64,000 bases of DNA from Collinsella aerofaciens (GCF_018785265.1 NZ_WQPK01000002.1:1-64000); one strand, 5' to 3'; positions 28,284 through 37,926 are shown, numbered from the stretch's first letter. Translations and numbers: made by a program. The notes: generated by a model from the letters alone, not told the origin.

Positions 28284-29141
28284 TTACTCTGCTTTGCCCA
28301 CAGAGTTAAGGTTGGTCATGCGGATCTTAACCAGCTCGGTGATCTCACGCATACCCTCCTTAGCCGGCTTCTTGGGATCGAAGCAGGCGGGGTTCTCGGC
28401 CATGTAGGCCATGAAGCCCTTGGTGTAGGCCTGACGCAGCTCGGTAGCGTAGTTAACCTTGCAGATGCCGTTCTTCACAGCCTCGGCAACCTGCTCATCG
28501 GGCACACCGGAGGTGCCGTGCAGAACCAGCGGCACGTCGACGGCGTCGCGAATGGCCTTGACCACGGACTGCTCGATGTGCGGATCGCTCGTGTACACAC
28601 CGTGGCTGGTGCCAACGCCAATAGCGAGGGAGGTGCAGCCGGTACGCTCGACGAACTCCTTGGCCTCGGCCGGATCGGTGTAGGGGCTCTCGCCCTCAAC
28701 CGCGGGACCGTCGTCCTCCTTGCCGCCAACCTTACCGAGCTCAGCCTCGACGGGCACGCCCATGGCGCGGCCAGCATCGGCGACGGACTTGGTCAGGGCG
28801 ATGTTGTCCTCGAAGGACTCGTGCGAGCCGTCAATCATGACAGAGGTGTAGCCCGTGCGGAAAGCCTGCATGCAGCGGTCATAGCCATCGCCGTGATCGA
28901 GGTGCAGAGCGACGGGCACGGAAGCGCGCTCGGCAGCAGCCTTGACCATGCCGTAGAAGTAGTCCAGACCAGCGGTCTTGATGGTGCCCGGGGTGGTCTG
29001 CATGATGACGGGGGACTTGGTCTCCTCGGCAGCGGCCAGAACGGCCATAACAAACTCGAGGTTCTCGACGTTGAACGCGCCGACGGCGTAGTGGCCGGCC
29101 TGAGCGTCCTTGAGCATCTTTTCGGTGGTAACAAGTGCCAT
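28284..29141 (-). CDS. fba: Class II fructose/tagatose-bisphosphate aldolase
   Basis: A 285-residue Zn-dependent aldolase. The zinc/catalytic segment HLDHGDG, the EAELGKVGGKEDD loop, GTSHG and VPLVLHGTSGV are present. Its length and the EAELG-GG-EDD loop resemble the GatY/KbaY tagatose-bisphosphate branch as well as short FbaA enzymes, so either or both substrates are possible. Since lacD is absent here while lacABC is present, use on tagatose-1,6-bisphosphate is attractive but inferred. GAGGAG precedes the ATG by about 10 bases. A DeoR gene is divergent from it. Confidence 0.9.
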   Translation of the reverse strand: MALVTTEKMLKDAQAGHYAVGAFNVENLEFVMAVLAAAEETKSPVIMQTTPGTIKTAGLDYFYGMVKAAAERASVPVALHLDHGDGYDRCMQAFRTGYTSVMIDGSHESFEDNIALTKSVADAGRAMGVPVEAELGKVGGKEDDGPAVEGESPYTDPAEAKEFVERTGCTSLAIGVGTSHGVYTSDPHIEQSVVKAIRDAVDVPLVLHGTSGVPDEQVAEAVKNGICKVNYATELRQAYTKGFMAYMAENPACFDPKKPAKEGMREITELVKIRMTNLNSVGKAE

Positions 29142-29475
29142 GAGCGTTTGCTCCTCTCCCTCGCCCGCATCTGGACATCGGGCGTAGTTGTTCACAAGGC
29201 GTTTTACCTTGCGTTTTACTGCGTTCATTGTATGAAATTCAGCGGCTTTGCACGTGCGAGATATTGAGCCCATGCAGGTCAATACCGTCGTTTTTGAAAA
29301 GTAAACGGAAGGAATTTGAGCCGAGTGGACATGTTCGATATTGAATTTTGGGCGTTCAGTGTCTTTCTTTTATAGAAAAGATAAGTAATCGAAAGGTGTT
29401 TTCTTACTCAAAAAGAAAATGAACGAAAATAGAGTCAACACAATTCCTGCAAATTTAGCCGAGAATGGAGCAAGC
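29142..29475. promoter_or_regulatory. Divergent control region between aldolase and DeoR genes
   Basis: No gene. An AT-rich palindrome TCTTTTATAGAAAAGA lies near 29365-29380, and a related TTTTCTTAC/AAGAAAATG pattern about 35 bases on. These are plausible operators of the adjacent DeoR protein; no other element is recognised. Confidence 0.4.
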
Positions 29476-30279
29476 ATGGCCCAAGCCACCAACCGCGCTT
29501 TTGCCGACGAACGCCGTGCCGCCATTATGGAAATGCTCGATCATAATGCCTCGGTGCAGGTAGCAGAAATCGCCCAGACCTTTGGCGTGTCCTCCGTCAC
29601 CGCCCGCGCCGACCTGGACGCGCTCGCCGAAGCAGGCAAGCTGCGCCGCACGCACGGCGGTGCCGTATCACTCCACAAACGTCTGACCGTCTCCACGCAG
29701 GATCGCCGCATCAATGTCAACGTCGCCGCCAAGCAGGCCATCGCGCAAAGCGCCATCGAGCTCGTCAATGACGGCGACACGCTGCTCGTCGACTCGGGCA
29801 CCACGGCGCTCGAGTTCGTCCGGCTCCTCGATCAGCGCGACGGTATCACCGTCATCACGGCCGACATTACCATTGCCGATTACATCGACGAGAGCATGCC
29901 CTCAGTCGATGTCGTCATGCTGGGCGGGGCGCTGCGCAAAGGCCATCGTTATTTGTACGGACCGCTCACTATGCAGGCGCTCCAAATGGTCCATGCCGAT
30001 CTGGCCGTCATGTGCCCCGGCGCCTTTGTCTCCAGCTGCGGCTTTACGACCGACTTTCCCCAGATGGCCGAGACCAAAACGGCTATGATCGCCGCGGCCC
30101 ATCAAAGCGTCGCCCTCATGGACGCCAGCAAGGTTAGCGGACGCGGCATGTACCGCTTTGCCGAGCTGACCGATGTCGACACCATCGTGATGGACCGTGA
30201 CCCCGATCATGCCGTCGCCACTTCAATCGCCGAGGCCACCGACAGCGCACGTCCAGCCCTCATCATCGCCGGCGCTTAA
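29476..30279 (+). CDS. DeoR family transcriptional regulator
   Basis: A 267-residue regulator: an N-terminal helix-turn-helix (VAEIAQTFGVSSVTARADLDAL) with the KLRRTHGGA sequence typical of DeoR, then a sugar-phosphate-binding DeoRC domain (DSGTTALEF, GGALRKGHRYLYGP). The ATG at 29476 has GGAG 5-6 bases ahead, whereas an earlier ATG at 29419 lacks any ribosome site. Divergent from the aldolase gene, which it probably controls in response to a phosphorylated sugar. Confidence 0.88.
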   Translation: MAQATNRAFADERRAAIMEMLDHNASVQVAEIAQTFGVSSVTARADLDALAEAGKLRRTHGGAVSLHKRLTVSTQDRRINVNVAAKQAIAQSAIELVNDGDTLLVDSGTTALEFVRLLDQRDGITVITADITIADYIDESMPSVDVVMLGGALRKGHRYLYGPLTMQALQMVHADLAVMCPGAFVSSCGFTTDFPQMAETKTAMIAAAHQSVALMDASKVSGRGMYRFAELTDVDTIVMDRDPDHAVATSIAEATDSARPALIIAGA

Positions 30280-30284
30280 ACAAA

Positions 30285-30321
30285 AACCACCACAAAGGTG
30301 CCTGTCCCCTTTGTGGTGGTT
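30285..30321. terminator. Bidirectional terminator between deoR and fprA
   Basis: AACCACCACAAAGG and CCTTTGTGGTGGTT form a perfect 14-base-pair stem with a 9-base loop between two converging genes. Confidence 0.8.
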
Positions 30322-30353
30322 GTGATGGTTGAGCGTCAAAAGTGAACGTGTCG

Positions 30354-31514
30354 TTACTTGGACAGCTCGTCGGCGAGGGCCTCGATCTGGGCGCGCGAGG
30401 CGTCGTTGAGCGAGCCCAGCACGGTCACCTTGTTCTGCGCTAGGGTGATGTCCTTCATGCCCTCGAGCTCCTTGGTCATAACCTTGGCAGCTGCGGGCGC
30501 CCAGGAACCGGACTCGACAAGCGCCACGGTGCGGTTCTGGTAGGCATGCTCGGCGAGCGTGTGGATAAAGGTGCTCATGCACGGGAAGATCTCGCCCTGA
30601 TAGGTAATGGAGGCGAGCACCAGACGGTCGTAGCGGAACGCATCCTCAACGGCCTCGGCCATATCGTCGCGAGCCAGGTCAAAGACGGAGACCTTCTGGC
30701 CGCGGGCCTCGAGCGCAGATGCGAGCTCCTCGACGGCCGTCTTCAGATGGCCATACACGCTCGCATATGCGATCGTGATGCCCTCGTCCTCGGGCTGATA
30801 GCTCGACCAGGTGTTATAGGTGTCGAGGTAGTAGCCCAGGTTCTCGGTCAGCACGGGGCCGTGGAGCGGGCAGATGATCTGGATATCCAGGTCGGCGGCC
30901 TTCTTGAGGACGGCCTGCACGAACTTGCCGAACTTACCGACGATGCCAAAGTAGTAGCGGCGAGCCTCGCAGGCCCAGCCCTCGGGATCCTCGACGTCGT
31001 TGGCGCCAAACTTGCCAAAGCCGTCGGCACTAAAGAGCACCTTGTCGGTGGCCTCGTAGGAGAAAATCACCTCGGGCCAGTGAACGTTGGGGGCGCCGAT
31101 AAAGGTCAAGCTGTGGCCGCCCAGGTCGAGCACGTCGCCCTCTTTGACGACCATCTTGCGCTCGGGGAAGTCGGTGCCAAAGTAGTTGACCATCATGCGG
31201 AAGGCACCCATGCTAGCCACAATCTGGGCCTGGGGGTAGCGCTCCATAAAGGCAGCGATGCCGGCGGAGTGATCGGGCTCCATGTGATGGACGACCAGGT
31301 AGTCGGGCGTACGGCCATCGAGCACGGCCTCGAGGTTGCCGAGCCACTCGTCGACAAAGTCAGCGTCAACCGAATCGGCGACGGCGATCTTGTCGCCCAA
31401 GATAACGTAGCTGTTGTATGCCATACCGTTCTCGGACACGTCGTACTGGCCCTCGAACAGGTCAATGTCGTGATCGTCGACGCCAATGTAGCGGATATCC
31501 TTGGTGATCTCCAT
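30354..31514 (-). CDS. fprA: Flavodiiron protein (FprA, A-type flavoprotein)
   Basis: A 386-residue protein: an N-terminal metallo-beta-lactamase domain with the diiron ligand motif HHMEPDHSAG (about residues 79-88), then a flavodoxin domain binding FMN (ITIAYASVYGHLKTAVEEL, about residue 255 on). Family members reduce oxygen to water or nitric oxide to nitrous oxide, protecting anaerobes and radical enzymes such as PFL. The ATG at 31514 follows AGGAGG; the upstream extension of the open frame has no domain. Single gene. Confidence 0.93.
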   Translation of the reverse strand: MEITKDIRYIGVDDHDIDLFEGQYDVSENGMAYNSYVILGDKIAVADSVDADFVDEWLGNLEAVLDGRTPDYLVVHHMEPDHSAGIAAFMERYPQAQIVASMGAFRMMVNYFGTDFPERKMVVKEGDVLDLGGHSLTFIGAPNVHWPEVIFSYEATDKVLFSADGFGKFGANDVEDPEGWACEARRYYFGIVGKFGKFVQAVLKKAADLDIQIICPLHGPVLTENLGYYLDTYNTWSSYQPEDEGITIAYASVYGHLKTAVEELASALEARGQKVSVFDLARDDMAEAVEDAFRYDRLVLASITYQGEIFPCMSTFIHTLAEHAYQNRTVALVESGSWAPAAAKVMTKELEGMKDITLAQNKVTVLGSLNDASRAQIEALADELSK

Positions 31515-31643
31515 CAGGCAAAGCCTCCTAGATAGACAAAAGAGCCCGTCTATCATAACACTCGCCTTCATAGCCACGGCTATCTGTCAGCATCCTTACC
31601 GATTGTTTTTGAGGCGGAATATACCGCCGTTCACCTGCACAAA

Positions 31644-32675
31644 CTATACGTGAGGCGCTGCCGTGGTATGTCGAACGATAAGCTGACCGGGAATGCGAAT
31701 GGCGACGGTTTTATCCGTTGCCCCCGCCTCGGGAACCGCATGCTCGAATACCTCGCGTCCGCGCTGATGCAAATCGAATCGAACGGTCGTGAGCTCGTTA
31801 TGCGCGACAAAGTCGTCGAGCGAGTCATCGACGCCCACCACGCTTACGTCCTCGGGCACGCGCAAGCCGCTATCGCGCAGCGCTGCAATTGCGCCATTTG
31901 CCATCTGATCGTTTGCCGCGTAAATCGCCGTCATGGTGCGGTCGTGTTCGGCCAGATACCTACCGGCCTCGTAACCGCTGTTGGCAGACCAGTCTCCCTC
32001 GAGCGGCTCTGCCGGCTCGATGTGTTTACGCTCGAGTGCATCCTGCCAACCGGCGCGACGAAATTGTTCGTCAACCGAGAACGACGGGCCGCCAATATAG
32101 CGAATTTGCTCGTGCCCCAGCTCAAACAGGTGGTCCATAAGCAATAGCGAGCAGCCGTAATGGTCGGAATCGACCGTGGTCACCCGCGGATGCGCGTACA
32201 TGGTAACGATGACCGTACCAATGCCCGGCAGTGGATCAAACGTCTCAAAATCGGGCGCCATGCGACTCATGCCGATAATGATGCCGTCCACGGGCAGTGC
32301 GGCCATGCGACGCGTTGCCTCGGCAAGCGAAAACTCCTCGGTCTTGGACATCTCGACCAGCGTGATGGCGCAATTATGCTCGCGAGCAGCGCTGGCGATG
32401 CCGTCGATCATTGAGAGGTTGCCAAACTTGGTGACATCGTTGACGCACAGGCCGACCGAATGGTAACGGCCGTCGCGCAGCGAGCGACCGGCATAACTCG
32501 GACGAAAGCCGAGCTCTTGCATGGCGGCCTGCACGCGTTGGCGCGTCTGCTCGTTCACGTTGGGCAAGCCGTTTGCGACGCGCGAAACCGTCTGCTGTGA
32601 AACGCCAGCAGCGCGGGCGACGTCGGCCATGGAGACCGGACGCGTGCCTGTATCGTTGGACGGGCGCCTTGCCAC
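31644..32675 (-). CDS. galR: LacI/GalR family repressor of the galactose genes
   Basis: A 343-residue regulator with the helix-turn-helix MADVARAAGVSQQTVSRVAN and a sugar-binding domain. The GTG start at 32675 is chosen because it lies just before the HTH domain with GAAGG 7 bases upstream; the open frame continues far upstream but without domain content. Divergent from galK-galT across a region holding three operator-like copies of TGTTAACGTACTCA. Probably senses galactose. Confidence 0.87.
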   Translation of the reverse strand: MARRPSNDTGTRPVSMADVARAAGVSQQTVSRVANGLPNVNEQTRQRVQAAMQELGFRPSYAGRSLRDGRYHSVGLCVNDVTKFGNLSMIDGIASAAREHNCAITLVEMSKTEEFSLAEATRRMAALPVDGIIIGMSRMAPDFETFDPLPGIGTVIVTMYAHPRVTTVDSDHYGCSLLLMDHLFELGHEQIRYIGGPSFSVDEQFRRAGWQDALERKHIEPAEPLEGDWSANSGYEAGRYLAEHDRTMTAIYAANDQMANGAIAALRDSGLRVPEDVSVVGVDDSLDDFVAHNELTTVRFDLHQRGREVFEHAVPEAGATDKTVAIRIPGQLIVRHTTAAPHV

Positions 32676-32766
32676 AGAATCACCTTCACCCTTGCGAGAT
32701 CTGAATAGCGTGAATGCCGGCCGAGCAAAAATACACCCCGCGCCGAGGACCGCTATCGTCGGACGC

Positions 32767-32968
32767 ATGTTAACGTACTCTACTTTTTCTATCTGCATCT
32801 CTTCTGCTTTATAAGTCCATACAGCCACACCGTTCACGGCCGAAAATCTACCGATTACCAGATTCTCAAAAATAGATATGCGTTGTGTTATGAGTACGTT
32901 AACATACCCATTAACGTGCGGCACCGCGACCGTCTGGTTTGTGGTGCTCAAAATTGTTAACGTACTCA
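32767..32968. promoter_or_regulatory. Three gal operators with one ACCGTTCRCSG motif
   Basis: TGTTAACGTACTC-type sites are at about 32768-32780, 32891-32905 (inverted, TGAGTACGTTAACAT) and 32955-32968 (TGTTAACGTACTCA). ACCGTTCACGG lies at 32829-32839, 51 bases before the middle operator and pointing toward galK. Three copies would allow looping by tetrameric LacI-type repressor. Confidence 0.75.
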
Positions 32969-33013
32969 TAATGACACGGACCAGTCTCTCCCGCGTCAAG
33001 GAAAGGACCCCCC

Positions 33014-34219
33014 ATGACCACCCCCGACAAAAAGACACTCGCCACGCTCACCAAGCTGTTCGAGGAGGAGTTTGGCCCCATCGGCGACCGCCAGGTGCTC
33101 TACGTGCACGCGCCCGGCCGCTCCGAGATCAGCGGCAACCACACTGACCACGAGGGTGGCCACGTTATCGCCGGCTCGCTCGATGTCGCCGTCGACGGCA
33201 TCGCCGTGGCAACCGATTCCAACAAGGTTCGCGTAGCCGACGAGGGCTATCCCACGTTTGAAATCGCGCTCGACACGCTAGACGTTCAGGAGTCCGAGAA
33301 GGGCACGTCCGCGAGCCTCGTCCGCGGCATGGCCCACGAAATCGCTGCTCTGGGCGTTGAGCCCCAGGGCTTCGACTTTGCCTTCACCTGCTCCGTCCCC
33401 TCGGGCGGCGGTCTTTCGAGCTCCGCTGCTGTCGAGGCGGCATACGGTCGCGCCATGGAGACGCTCTGGGACGCACCCGCCATCGAGCCCGTCGCGCTCG
33501 CCCAGATGAGCCAGCGCACCGAGAACAACTATTACGGCAAGCCCTGCGGTCTGATGGACCAGGCCGCCGTTTGCTTGGGCGGCCTCGCCTACATGGACTT
33601 TGAGGATCAGGCTCAGCCTAAAACCCAGAAGCTCGAGCTCAACTTTGAGGATCACGGTTATGCGCTCGTGCTCGTTAAGGTCGGTGCCGACCACGTGGCC
33701 GCCACCGACGACTACGCCGCCGTTCCGCGCGAGATGCAGGACGTCGCTGCCGAGTTTGGCAAGGCACGCCTGTGCGAGGTAAACGTGGCGGACTTTGACG
33801 CCAAGCTCCCCGAGCTGCGCGCCAAGCTGGGCGACCGCGCCTGCCTGCGCGCCGTTCACTACTGGTACGAAAACGGCCTGGTCGATAAGCGCTGGGCTGC
33901 CCTGAACGCCGGCGACATCGATCAGTTCCTGGTCCTGACGCGCGAGTCCGGCGCCAGCTCTGCCATGTACCTGCAGAATGTCGTTGCCAAGCTGGGCTCC
34001 GAGCAGCCTTCGATGTATGCCCTGGCACTGGCCGAGCACGTGCTCGACGGCCGTGGCGCCGTCCGTATCCACGGTGGCGGCTTTGGTGGCACCATCCAGG
34101 CCTTCGTGCCGCTCGACCTGGTCGACACCTTTATCACCAAGATGAACGGCTGGCTGGGCGAGGGCTCTGCCCGCCACTACGCAATTTCTGACAAGGGGGC
34201 TTACGCGGCATGGCTGTAA
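33014..34219 (+). CDS. galK: Galactokinase
   Basis: A 401-residue GHMP kinase that phosphorylates galactose at C1. Motif 1 is PGRSEISGNHTDHEGG (canonical galactokinases have PGRVNLIGEHTDY, so several positions differ), motif 2 is PSGGGLSSSAA and motif 3 HGGGFGGT. AAAGGA lies 8 bases before the ATG. It overlaps galT by ten bases, so the two are cotranslated. Confidence 0.94.
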   Translation: MTTPDKKTLATLTKLFEEEFGPIGDRQVLYVHAPGRSEISGNHTDHEGGHVIAGSLDVAVDGIAVATDSNKVRVADEGYPTFEIALDTLDVQESEKGTSASLVRGMAHEIAALGVEPQGFDFAFTCSVPSGGGLSSSAAVEAAYGRAMETLWDAPAIEPVALAQMSQRTENNYYGKPCGLMDQAAVCLGGLAYMDFEDQAQPKTQKLELNFEDHGYALVLVKVGADHVAATDDYAAVPREMQDVAAEFGKARLCEVNVADFDAKLPELRAKLGDRACLRAVHYWYENGLVDKRWAALNAGDIDQFLVLTRESGASSAMYLQNVVAKLGSEQPSMYALALAEHVLDGRGAVRIHGGGFGGTIQAFVPLDLVDTFITKMNGWLGEGSARHYAISDKGAYAAWL

Positions 34220-35838
34220 TGACTGACGTGCGCGAGGCCGCGCAGAACCTGATCGAGTACGCTATCCACCGATCGATGATCGGCCAGGACGATCGCATCT
34301 GGGCGTATAACACCATTCTCGAGTGCATCGGCGCTACGGGCCCGGCGCTCGACATGGCCTGGGCGCTGCAGACCGAGAAGCTCTCGCTCTTGCACCCCGA
34401 TACCCTCCCCGACTTTGACCTTGAAGGCACGCTTGCCGCGCTTTCCGAGACTGCCGTTGCCAACGGTGCCGCCGAGGACACGGCGTCGGGCCGCGACCGC
34501 ATCGCCATGCGCATCATGGGCATGCTCATGCCGAGGCCTTCGGTTGTAAACGAGGAGTTCAACGGACGCATGGGCGTCAACGAGCCCCGCGCCGCGACTG
34601 ACTGGTTCTACGGCCTGTGCTGCGACGCCGGCTACGTGCGCCGTGCCGCCATCGCGCGCAACATCAAATGGAGCACTTCCACCAACTGGGGCGACCTGGA
34701 GATCACTATCAACCTGTCAAAGCCCGAGAAGGACCCGCGCGATATTGCCGCGGCCGGTGCCGCCAAAAACACGGGCGAGAAGTATCCCGCCTGCCAGCTC
34801 TGCATCGAAAACGAGGGGTATCCCGGACGCTCCGCCGCAGCCGACGGCGGTGCCCATCCCGCCCGTCAGAACCTGCGAGTTATCCCTATCCAGCTCGACG
34901 GCGAGCGCTGGGGCTTCCAGTACAGCCCGTACGCGTACTTTAACGAGCACTGCATTGCTATGAGCTCCGAGCATCGTCCGATGCACGTCGACCGCAAGGG
35001 TCTGACCTGCCTGCTCGATTTTGTGGACCTGTTCCCGCACTACTTCATCGGCTCTAACGCCGACCTGCCCATCGTGGGCGGCTCGATCTTGTCGCACGAC
35101 CACTTCCAGGGCGGCGCGCACGAGTTCCCCATGATGCATGCCGCCGAGGTCTCGCAGTTTAGCGTGCCCGGTTTTGACCAGGTCAGCGGTACCGTGCTGC
35201 AGTGGCCGCTCTCGGTGCTGCGCCTGCGCTCGCATGACCGCGCTCAGCTGCTCGACGCCGCCGAGAAGATTATCCTGGCATGGCGGGAGTGGACCGATGA
35301 GTCGGTTGGCGTCGTCGCGCACACAGCCGATGGCGTGGCGCACAACACCGTGACGCCCGTCATCCGCCGCGTCGACTCCCGCGGCAATGCCGGCGGCGAA
35401 ATCTACGAGGCCTACCTGGCGCTTCGCTGCAACATCACGACTGACGAGCATCCGCTGGGCGTATTCCACCCGCATGCCGAGTACCACCACATTAAGAAGG
35501 AGAACATCGGCCTGATCGAGGTCATGGGCCTGGCCATTTTGCCGCCGCGCCTGGTTCCCGAGCTCGGCGCTGTCCGCGAGCACCTGCTGGCGGCCAAGGT
35601 CGATGCCAGCTACGACCTTGCTAGCGCGCTCGAGGGCGATGATCTTTGTCGCAGCCATGCCGCGTGGGCCGAGGACGTCTTTGCTCGCCGCGCCGACGAG
35701 CTTACAGCCGACAACGCCATCGATATCCTGCACGAGGAGGTCGGCGTGGTGTTTGGCCACGTGCTCGACAACGCCGGCGTCTTTAAGTGGGACGAGGCGG
35801 GACGTGCCGCCCAGCAGCGCTTTATCGACTCGCTGTAG
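34210..35838 (+). CDS. galT: Galactose-1-phosphate uridylyltransferase (class II)
   Basis: A 542-residue GalT of the Gram-positive class II type, much longer than the 350-residue E. coli enzyme. The NLRVIP segment and the SHDHFQGGAH histidine motif are present. It exchanges galactose-1-phosphate with UDP-glucose. The ATG at 34210 overlaps galK; an in-frame ATG at 34219 overlapping the galK stop by one base is an equal alternative. A strong terminator follows. No galE is visible in the window. Confidence 0.93.
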   Translation: MAVMTDVREAAQNLIEYAIHRSMIGQDDRIWAYNTILECIGATGPALDMAWALQTEKLSLLHPDTLPDFDLEGTLAALSETAVANGAAEDTASGRDRIAMRIMGMLMPRPSVVNEEFNGRMGVNEPRAATDWFYGLCCDAGYVRRAAIARNIKWSTSTNWGDLEITINLSKPEKDPRDIAAAGAAKNTGEKYPACQLCIENEGYPGRSAAADGGAHPARQNLRVIPIQLDGERWGFQYSPYAYFNEHCIAMSSEHRPMHVDRKGLTCLLDFVDLFPHYFIGSNADLPIVGGSILSHDHFQGGAHEFPMMHAAEVSQFSVPGFDQVSGTVLQWPLSVLRLRSHDRAQLLDAAEKIILAWREWTDESVGVVAHTADGVAHNTVTPVIRRVDSRGNAGGEIYEAYLALRCNITTDEHPLGVFHPHAEYHHIKKENIGLIEVMGLAILPPRLVPELGAVREHLLAAKVDASYDLASALEGDDLCRSHAAWAEDVFARRADELTADNAIDILHEEVGVVFGHVLDNAGVFKWDEAGRAAQQRFIDSL

Positions 35839-35892
35839 AGCACAGACCCGGTCGCTCAACGGCAGCCCGCACAGCATAGACACCCACACGAC

Positions 35893-35932
35893 AACGGCGC
35901 TCGCCGGCAACATCGCCGACGGGCGCCGTTTT
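35893..35932 (+). terminator. Intrinsic terminator of galKT
   Basis: AACGGCGC and GCGCCGTT with the inner CG/CCGGC pairs form the stem (35893-35930), followed by TTTTA, 55 bases past the galT stop. Confidence 0.85.
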
Positions 35933-35938
35933 ATTGGC

Positions 35939-36021
35939 TAGTCGTTGGGGACTTTCTTAAACGACTAGTCGTTCGGGACGTTCTTGTTTGACTAGTCATT
36001 TAAGAACGTCCCCAACGACTA
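35939..36021. repeat. TAGTCGTTGGGGAC palindrome, copy 2 (one and a half units)
   Basis: Same end sequences as the 23115-23170 palindrome, but 83 bases long, with an internal partial duplication: the GACTAGTC core appears twice, and the left arm reads GGGGACTTTCTT while an inner arm reads GGGACGTTCTT. Confidence 0.7.
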
Positions 36022-36058
36022 CTTGCGACCAGGGCAACGTCGATGTTTTGGCAACGAC

Positions 36059-36203
36059 AGCGAAAACCCGCCAGAGCGAGCAAGGTGCCTTGAAACAAGG
36101 CGGCATTGACCTTCTGGTCATGCCGCCGCGGTTGAAAGGCAGATTGCCGCTCTGGCGGGTTTGCAGCGTCGAGCCGTTACGCGGTTTGGTAAAACCGCGT
36201 AAC
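36059..36203 (-). repeat. 146-bp multi-hairpin element, copy 2 (after lacC)
   Basis: The reverse complement closely matches 22900-23045. On the minus strand it starts two bases after the lacC stop. The terminal hairpin is TTACGCGGTTT/AAACCGCGTAA (perfect 11 bp). A central one is GGCGGCAT...ATGCCGCC. Changes between the copies, such as CCCGTC to CCCGCC, mostly keep the stems, which suggests the structure matters. Confidence 0.75.
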
Positions 36204-36204
36204 C

Positions 36205-37140
36205 CTACAGTTCAGTCACGACAACACTGTTGTAGATCTCGTCCCAGCGATCCATGACCAGGTGGCCGGTCTTGGGATCCATGGCGTTGAGCTTGCCGCA
36301 GGTATTGGCGGTCTTGAGCACCGTGACGTCGTCGGCACCAGCAGCAATGGCATGCGCAAAGCCGGCGATGGTCGAGTCGCCGGAACCCGTCGCGTTCACA
36401 GCCGCAATCGCGGGCGTCTTGGCGCGGAACGCGCGACCCTCATGGAAGCCCACCGAACCGGCAGCGCCCATCGAAACGACAACCCAGGGAATACCGGCAA
36501 AGCGGCCATCGGCGGCAAGCGCCTCGCGCAGGGCATCGACATCATCGGTCGTAAAGGACGTACCCAGCAGGCCGTTAATCTCGGTCAGGTTGGGCTTTAC
36601 GAGCTCGGGCTTAGCGTCGGACTCCAGCGCGGCTTCCAGCGATGCACCCGAGGTGTCGAGCAGCACCTTGGCGCCCGCCTCCTCGGCAATCTTGACGAGC
36701 TCGGCATAGTAGCCGGCATCGACGCCGCGCGGCAGCGAGCCCGAAAGCGTCACAACGTCCGCTTTCGCTGCAAGCTCGGCGAACTTGGCCGTAAAGGCCT
36801 CGAGCTCGGCCGGGGCGATCTGCGGGCCGCTCTCCAAAAGCTCGGTCTGGTTGCCCTCGTGCAGAATATTCAGGCAAATGCGCGTCTCACCGGCGATGGG
36901 CACAAAGTCGTTCTTGACGCCGTCGGCATCCATAAGCTCGGCCATATAGGCACCCATGTGTCCGCCGAGCAGACCGGTCGCGAGCACATCGTCGCCCAAC
37001 TGCAGCAGCACACGGCTCACGTTGAGGCCCTTGCCGCCAGCGGTCTTTTCGGGCGTCACACGGTTCACGTCGTCGATGATCAGCTTGTCGAGCTGATAGC
37101 GCGTATCAATCGACGGGTTCATGGTAACGGTCAGAATCAT
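36205..37140 (-). CDS. lacC: Tagatose-6-phosphate kinase
   Basis: A 311-residue PfkB-family kinase. The N-terminus MILTVTMNPSID, GGKGLNVSR near residue 36, LSGSLPRG and the C-terminal NATGSGDSTIAG anion-hole/catalytic Asp motif are typical of the LacC/FruK branch. Sequence alone fits 1-phosphofructokinase too; the adjacent lacB and lacA make tagatose-6-phosphate the likely substrate. It is last in the lacA-lacB-lacC series, with CAGGAG before the ATG and a 198-base gap to lacB. Confidence 0.88.
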   Translation of the reverse strand: MILTVTMNPSIDTRYQLDKLIIDDVNRVTPEKTAGGKGLNVSRVLLQLGDDVLATGLLGGHMGAYMAELMDADGVKNDFVPIAGETRICLNILHEGNQTELLESGPQIAPAELEAFTAKFAELAAKADVVTLSGSLPRGVDAGYYAELVKIAEEAGAKVLLDTSGASLEAALESDAKPELVKPNLTEINGLLGTSFTTDDVDALREALAADGRFAGIPWVVVSMGAAGSVGFHEGRAFRAKTPAIAAVNATGSGDSTIAGFAHAIAAGADDVTVLKTANTCGKLNAMDPKTGHLVMDRWDEIYNSVVVTEL

Positions 37141-37338
37141 ATTGAACTCCTGTTTAGAAAACCGGCCCGCGCCCCATTACAGAAACGCGAGCCGTCAATT
37201 AAAAAGCTGCAGAATACCAGGTACCGCCAAAACGAAGCACACAAGCTCAGCAAGCAAAAGTGTTATCAGAGCAACTCGCCCGCCAGATGGCTTCGCAGCG
37301 TCGACTGGTCTGGCGTTCGGTAGAACGCCGGAACCTCC

Positions 37339-37863
37339 TTAGTCGTGGTATTCGCCGCGGTCCCACTTCTCGAGGAACTCGTCAAAGAAGTGCGGGTCGG
37401 CCTGAGCCTCGGCGTCGGCCTTGTTGCAGGCATCGATCTTGGCGATCAGGGCATCGTGCTCGGGAGTCTTCTCGTAGGGCTCCTCCAGGAAGGCAAGCAT
37501 GATATCGGCCATCAGGAACTCGCCGGTGATCTTGCCGCCAAAGCCCACGATGTTGGCGTTGAGCTCGCGACGGGCATACAGGGCAGAGGTCATGTCGCGA
37601 ACCAGGGCGCAGCGGGCGCCGGGAACCTTGTTGACGGCGTTGGTGATGCCGATGCCGGTGCCGCACAGGGCCACGCCAAAGTCGGCCTTGCCGCTGGCAA
37701 CAGCCTCGCCCACGGCCTTACCGTAGATGGGATAGTGCGTACGGGTGTGGCTGTAGGTGCCGCAGTCGAGCACCTTGTAGCCAGCCTGCTCCAGGCGGTC
37801 GGCCAGATAGATCTTCTCGTCCGTAACGATATGGTCGCAACCGATTGCGATGGTCTTCTTCAT
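37339..37863 (-). CDS. lacB: Galactose-6-phosphate isomerase subunit LacB
   Basis: A 174-residue RpiB/LacAB-family protein, strongly similar to staphylococcal Lac[15 protein letters not shown] start, [26 protein letters not shown] (catalytic-site loop) and the C-terminal [19 protein letters not shown]. With LacA it converts galactose-6-phosphate to tagatose-6-phosphate. AAAGGA precedes the ATG; 63 bases separate it from lacA. Confidence 0.95.
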   Translation of the reverse strand: MKKTIAIGCDHIVTDEKIYLADRLEQAGYKVLDCGTYSHTRTHYPIYGKAVGEAVASGKADFGVALCGTGIGITNAVNKVPGARCALVRDMTSALYARRELNANIVGFGGKITGEFLMADIMLAFLEEPYEKTPEHDALIAKIDACNKADAEAQADPHFFDEFLEKWDRGEYHD

Positions 37864-37926
37864 CAGAACGTCCTTTCGTCTGAATTCACAAGTTGAGGTA
37901 GAAGTTCGAGTTCTCGGTGGCTCTCG

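Noticed and set aside
32676..33038. N-terminal extension of the galR open frame to about 464 residues
   Set aside because: The extension overlaps the galK start and the operators, has no domain and no ribosome site; the GTG at 32675 sits directly before the HTH.
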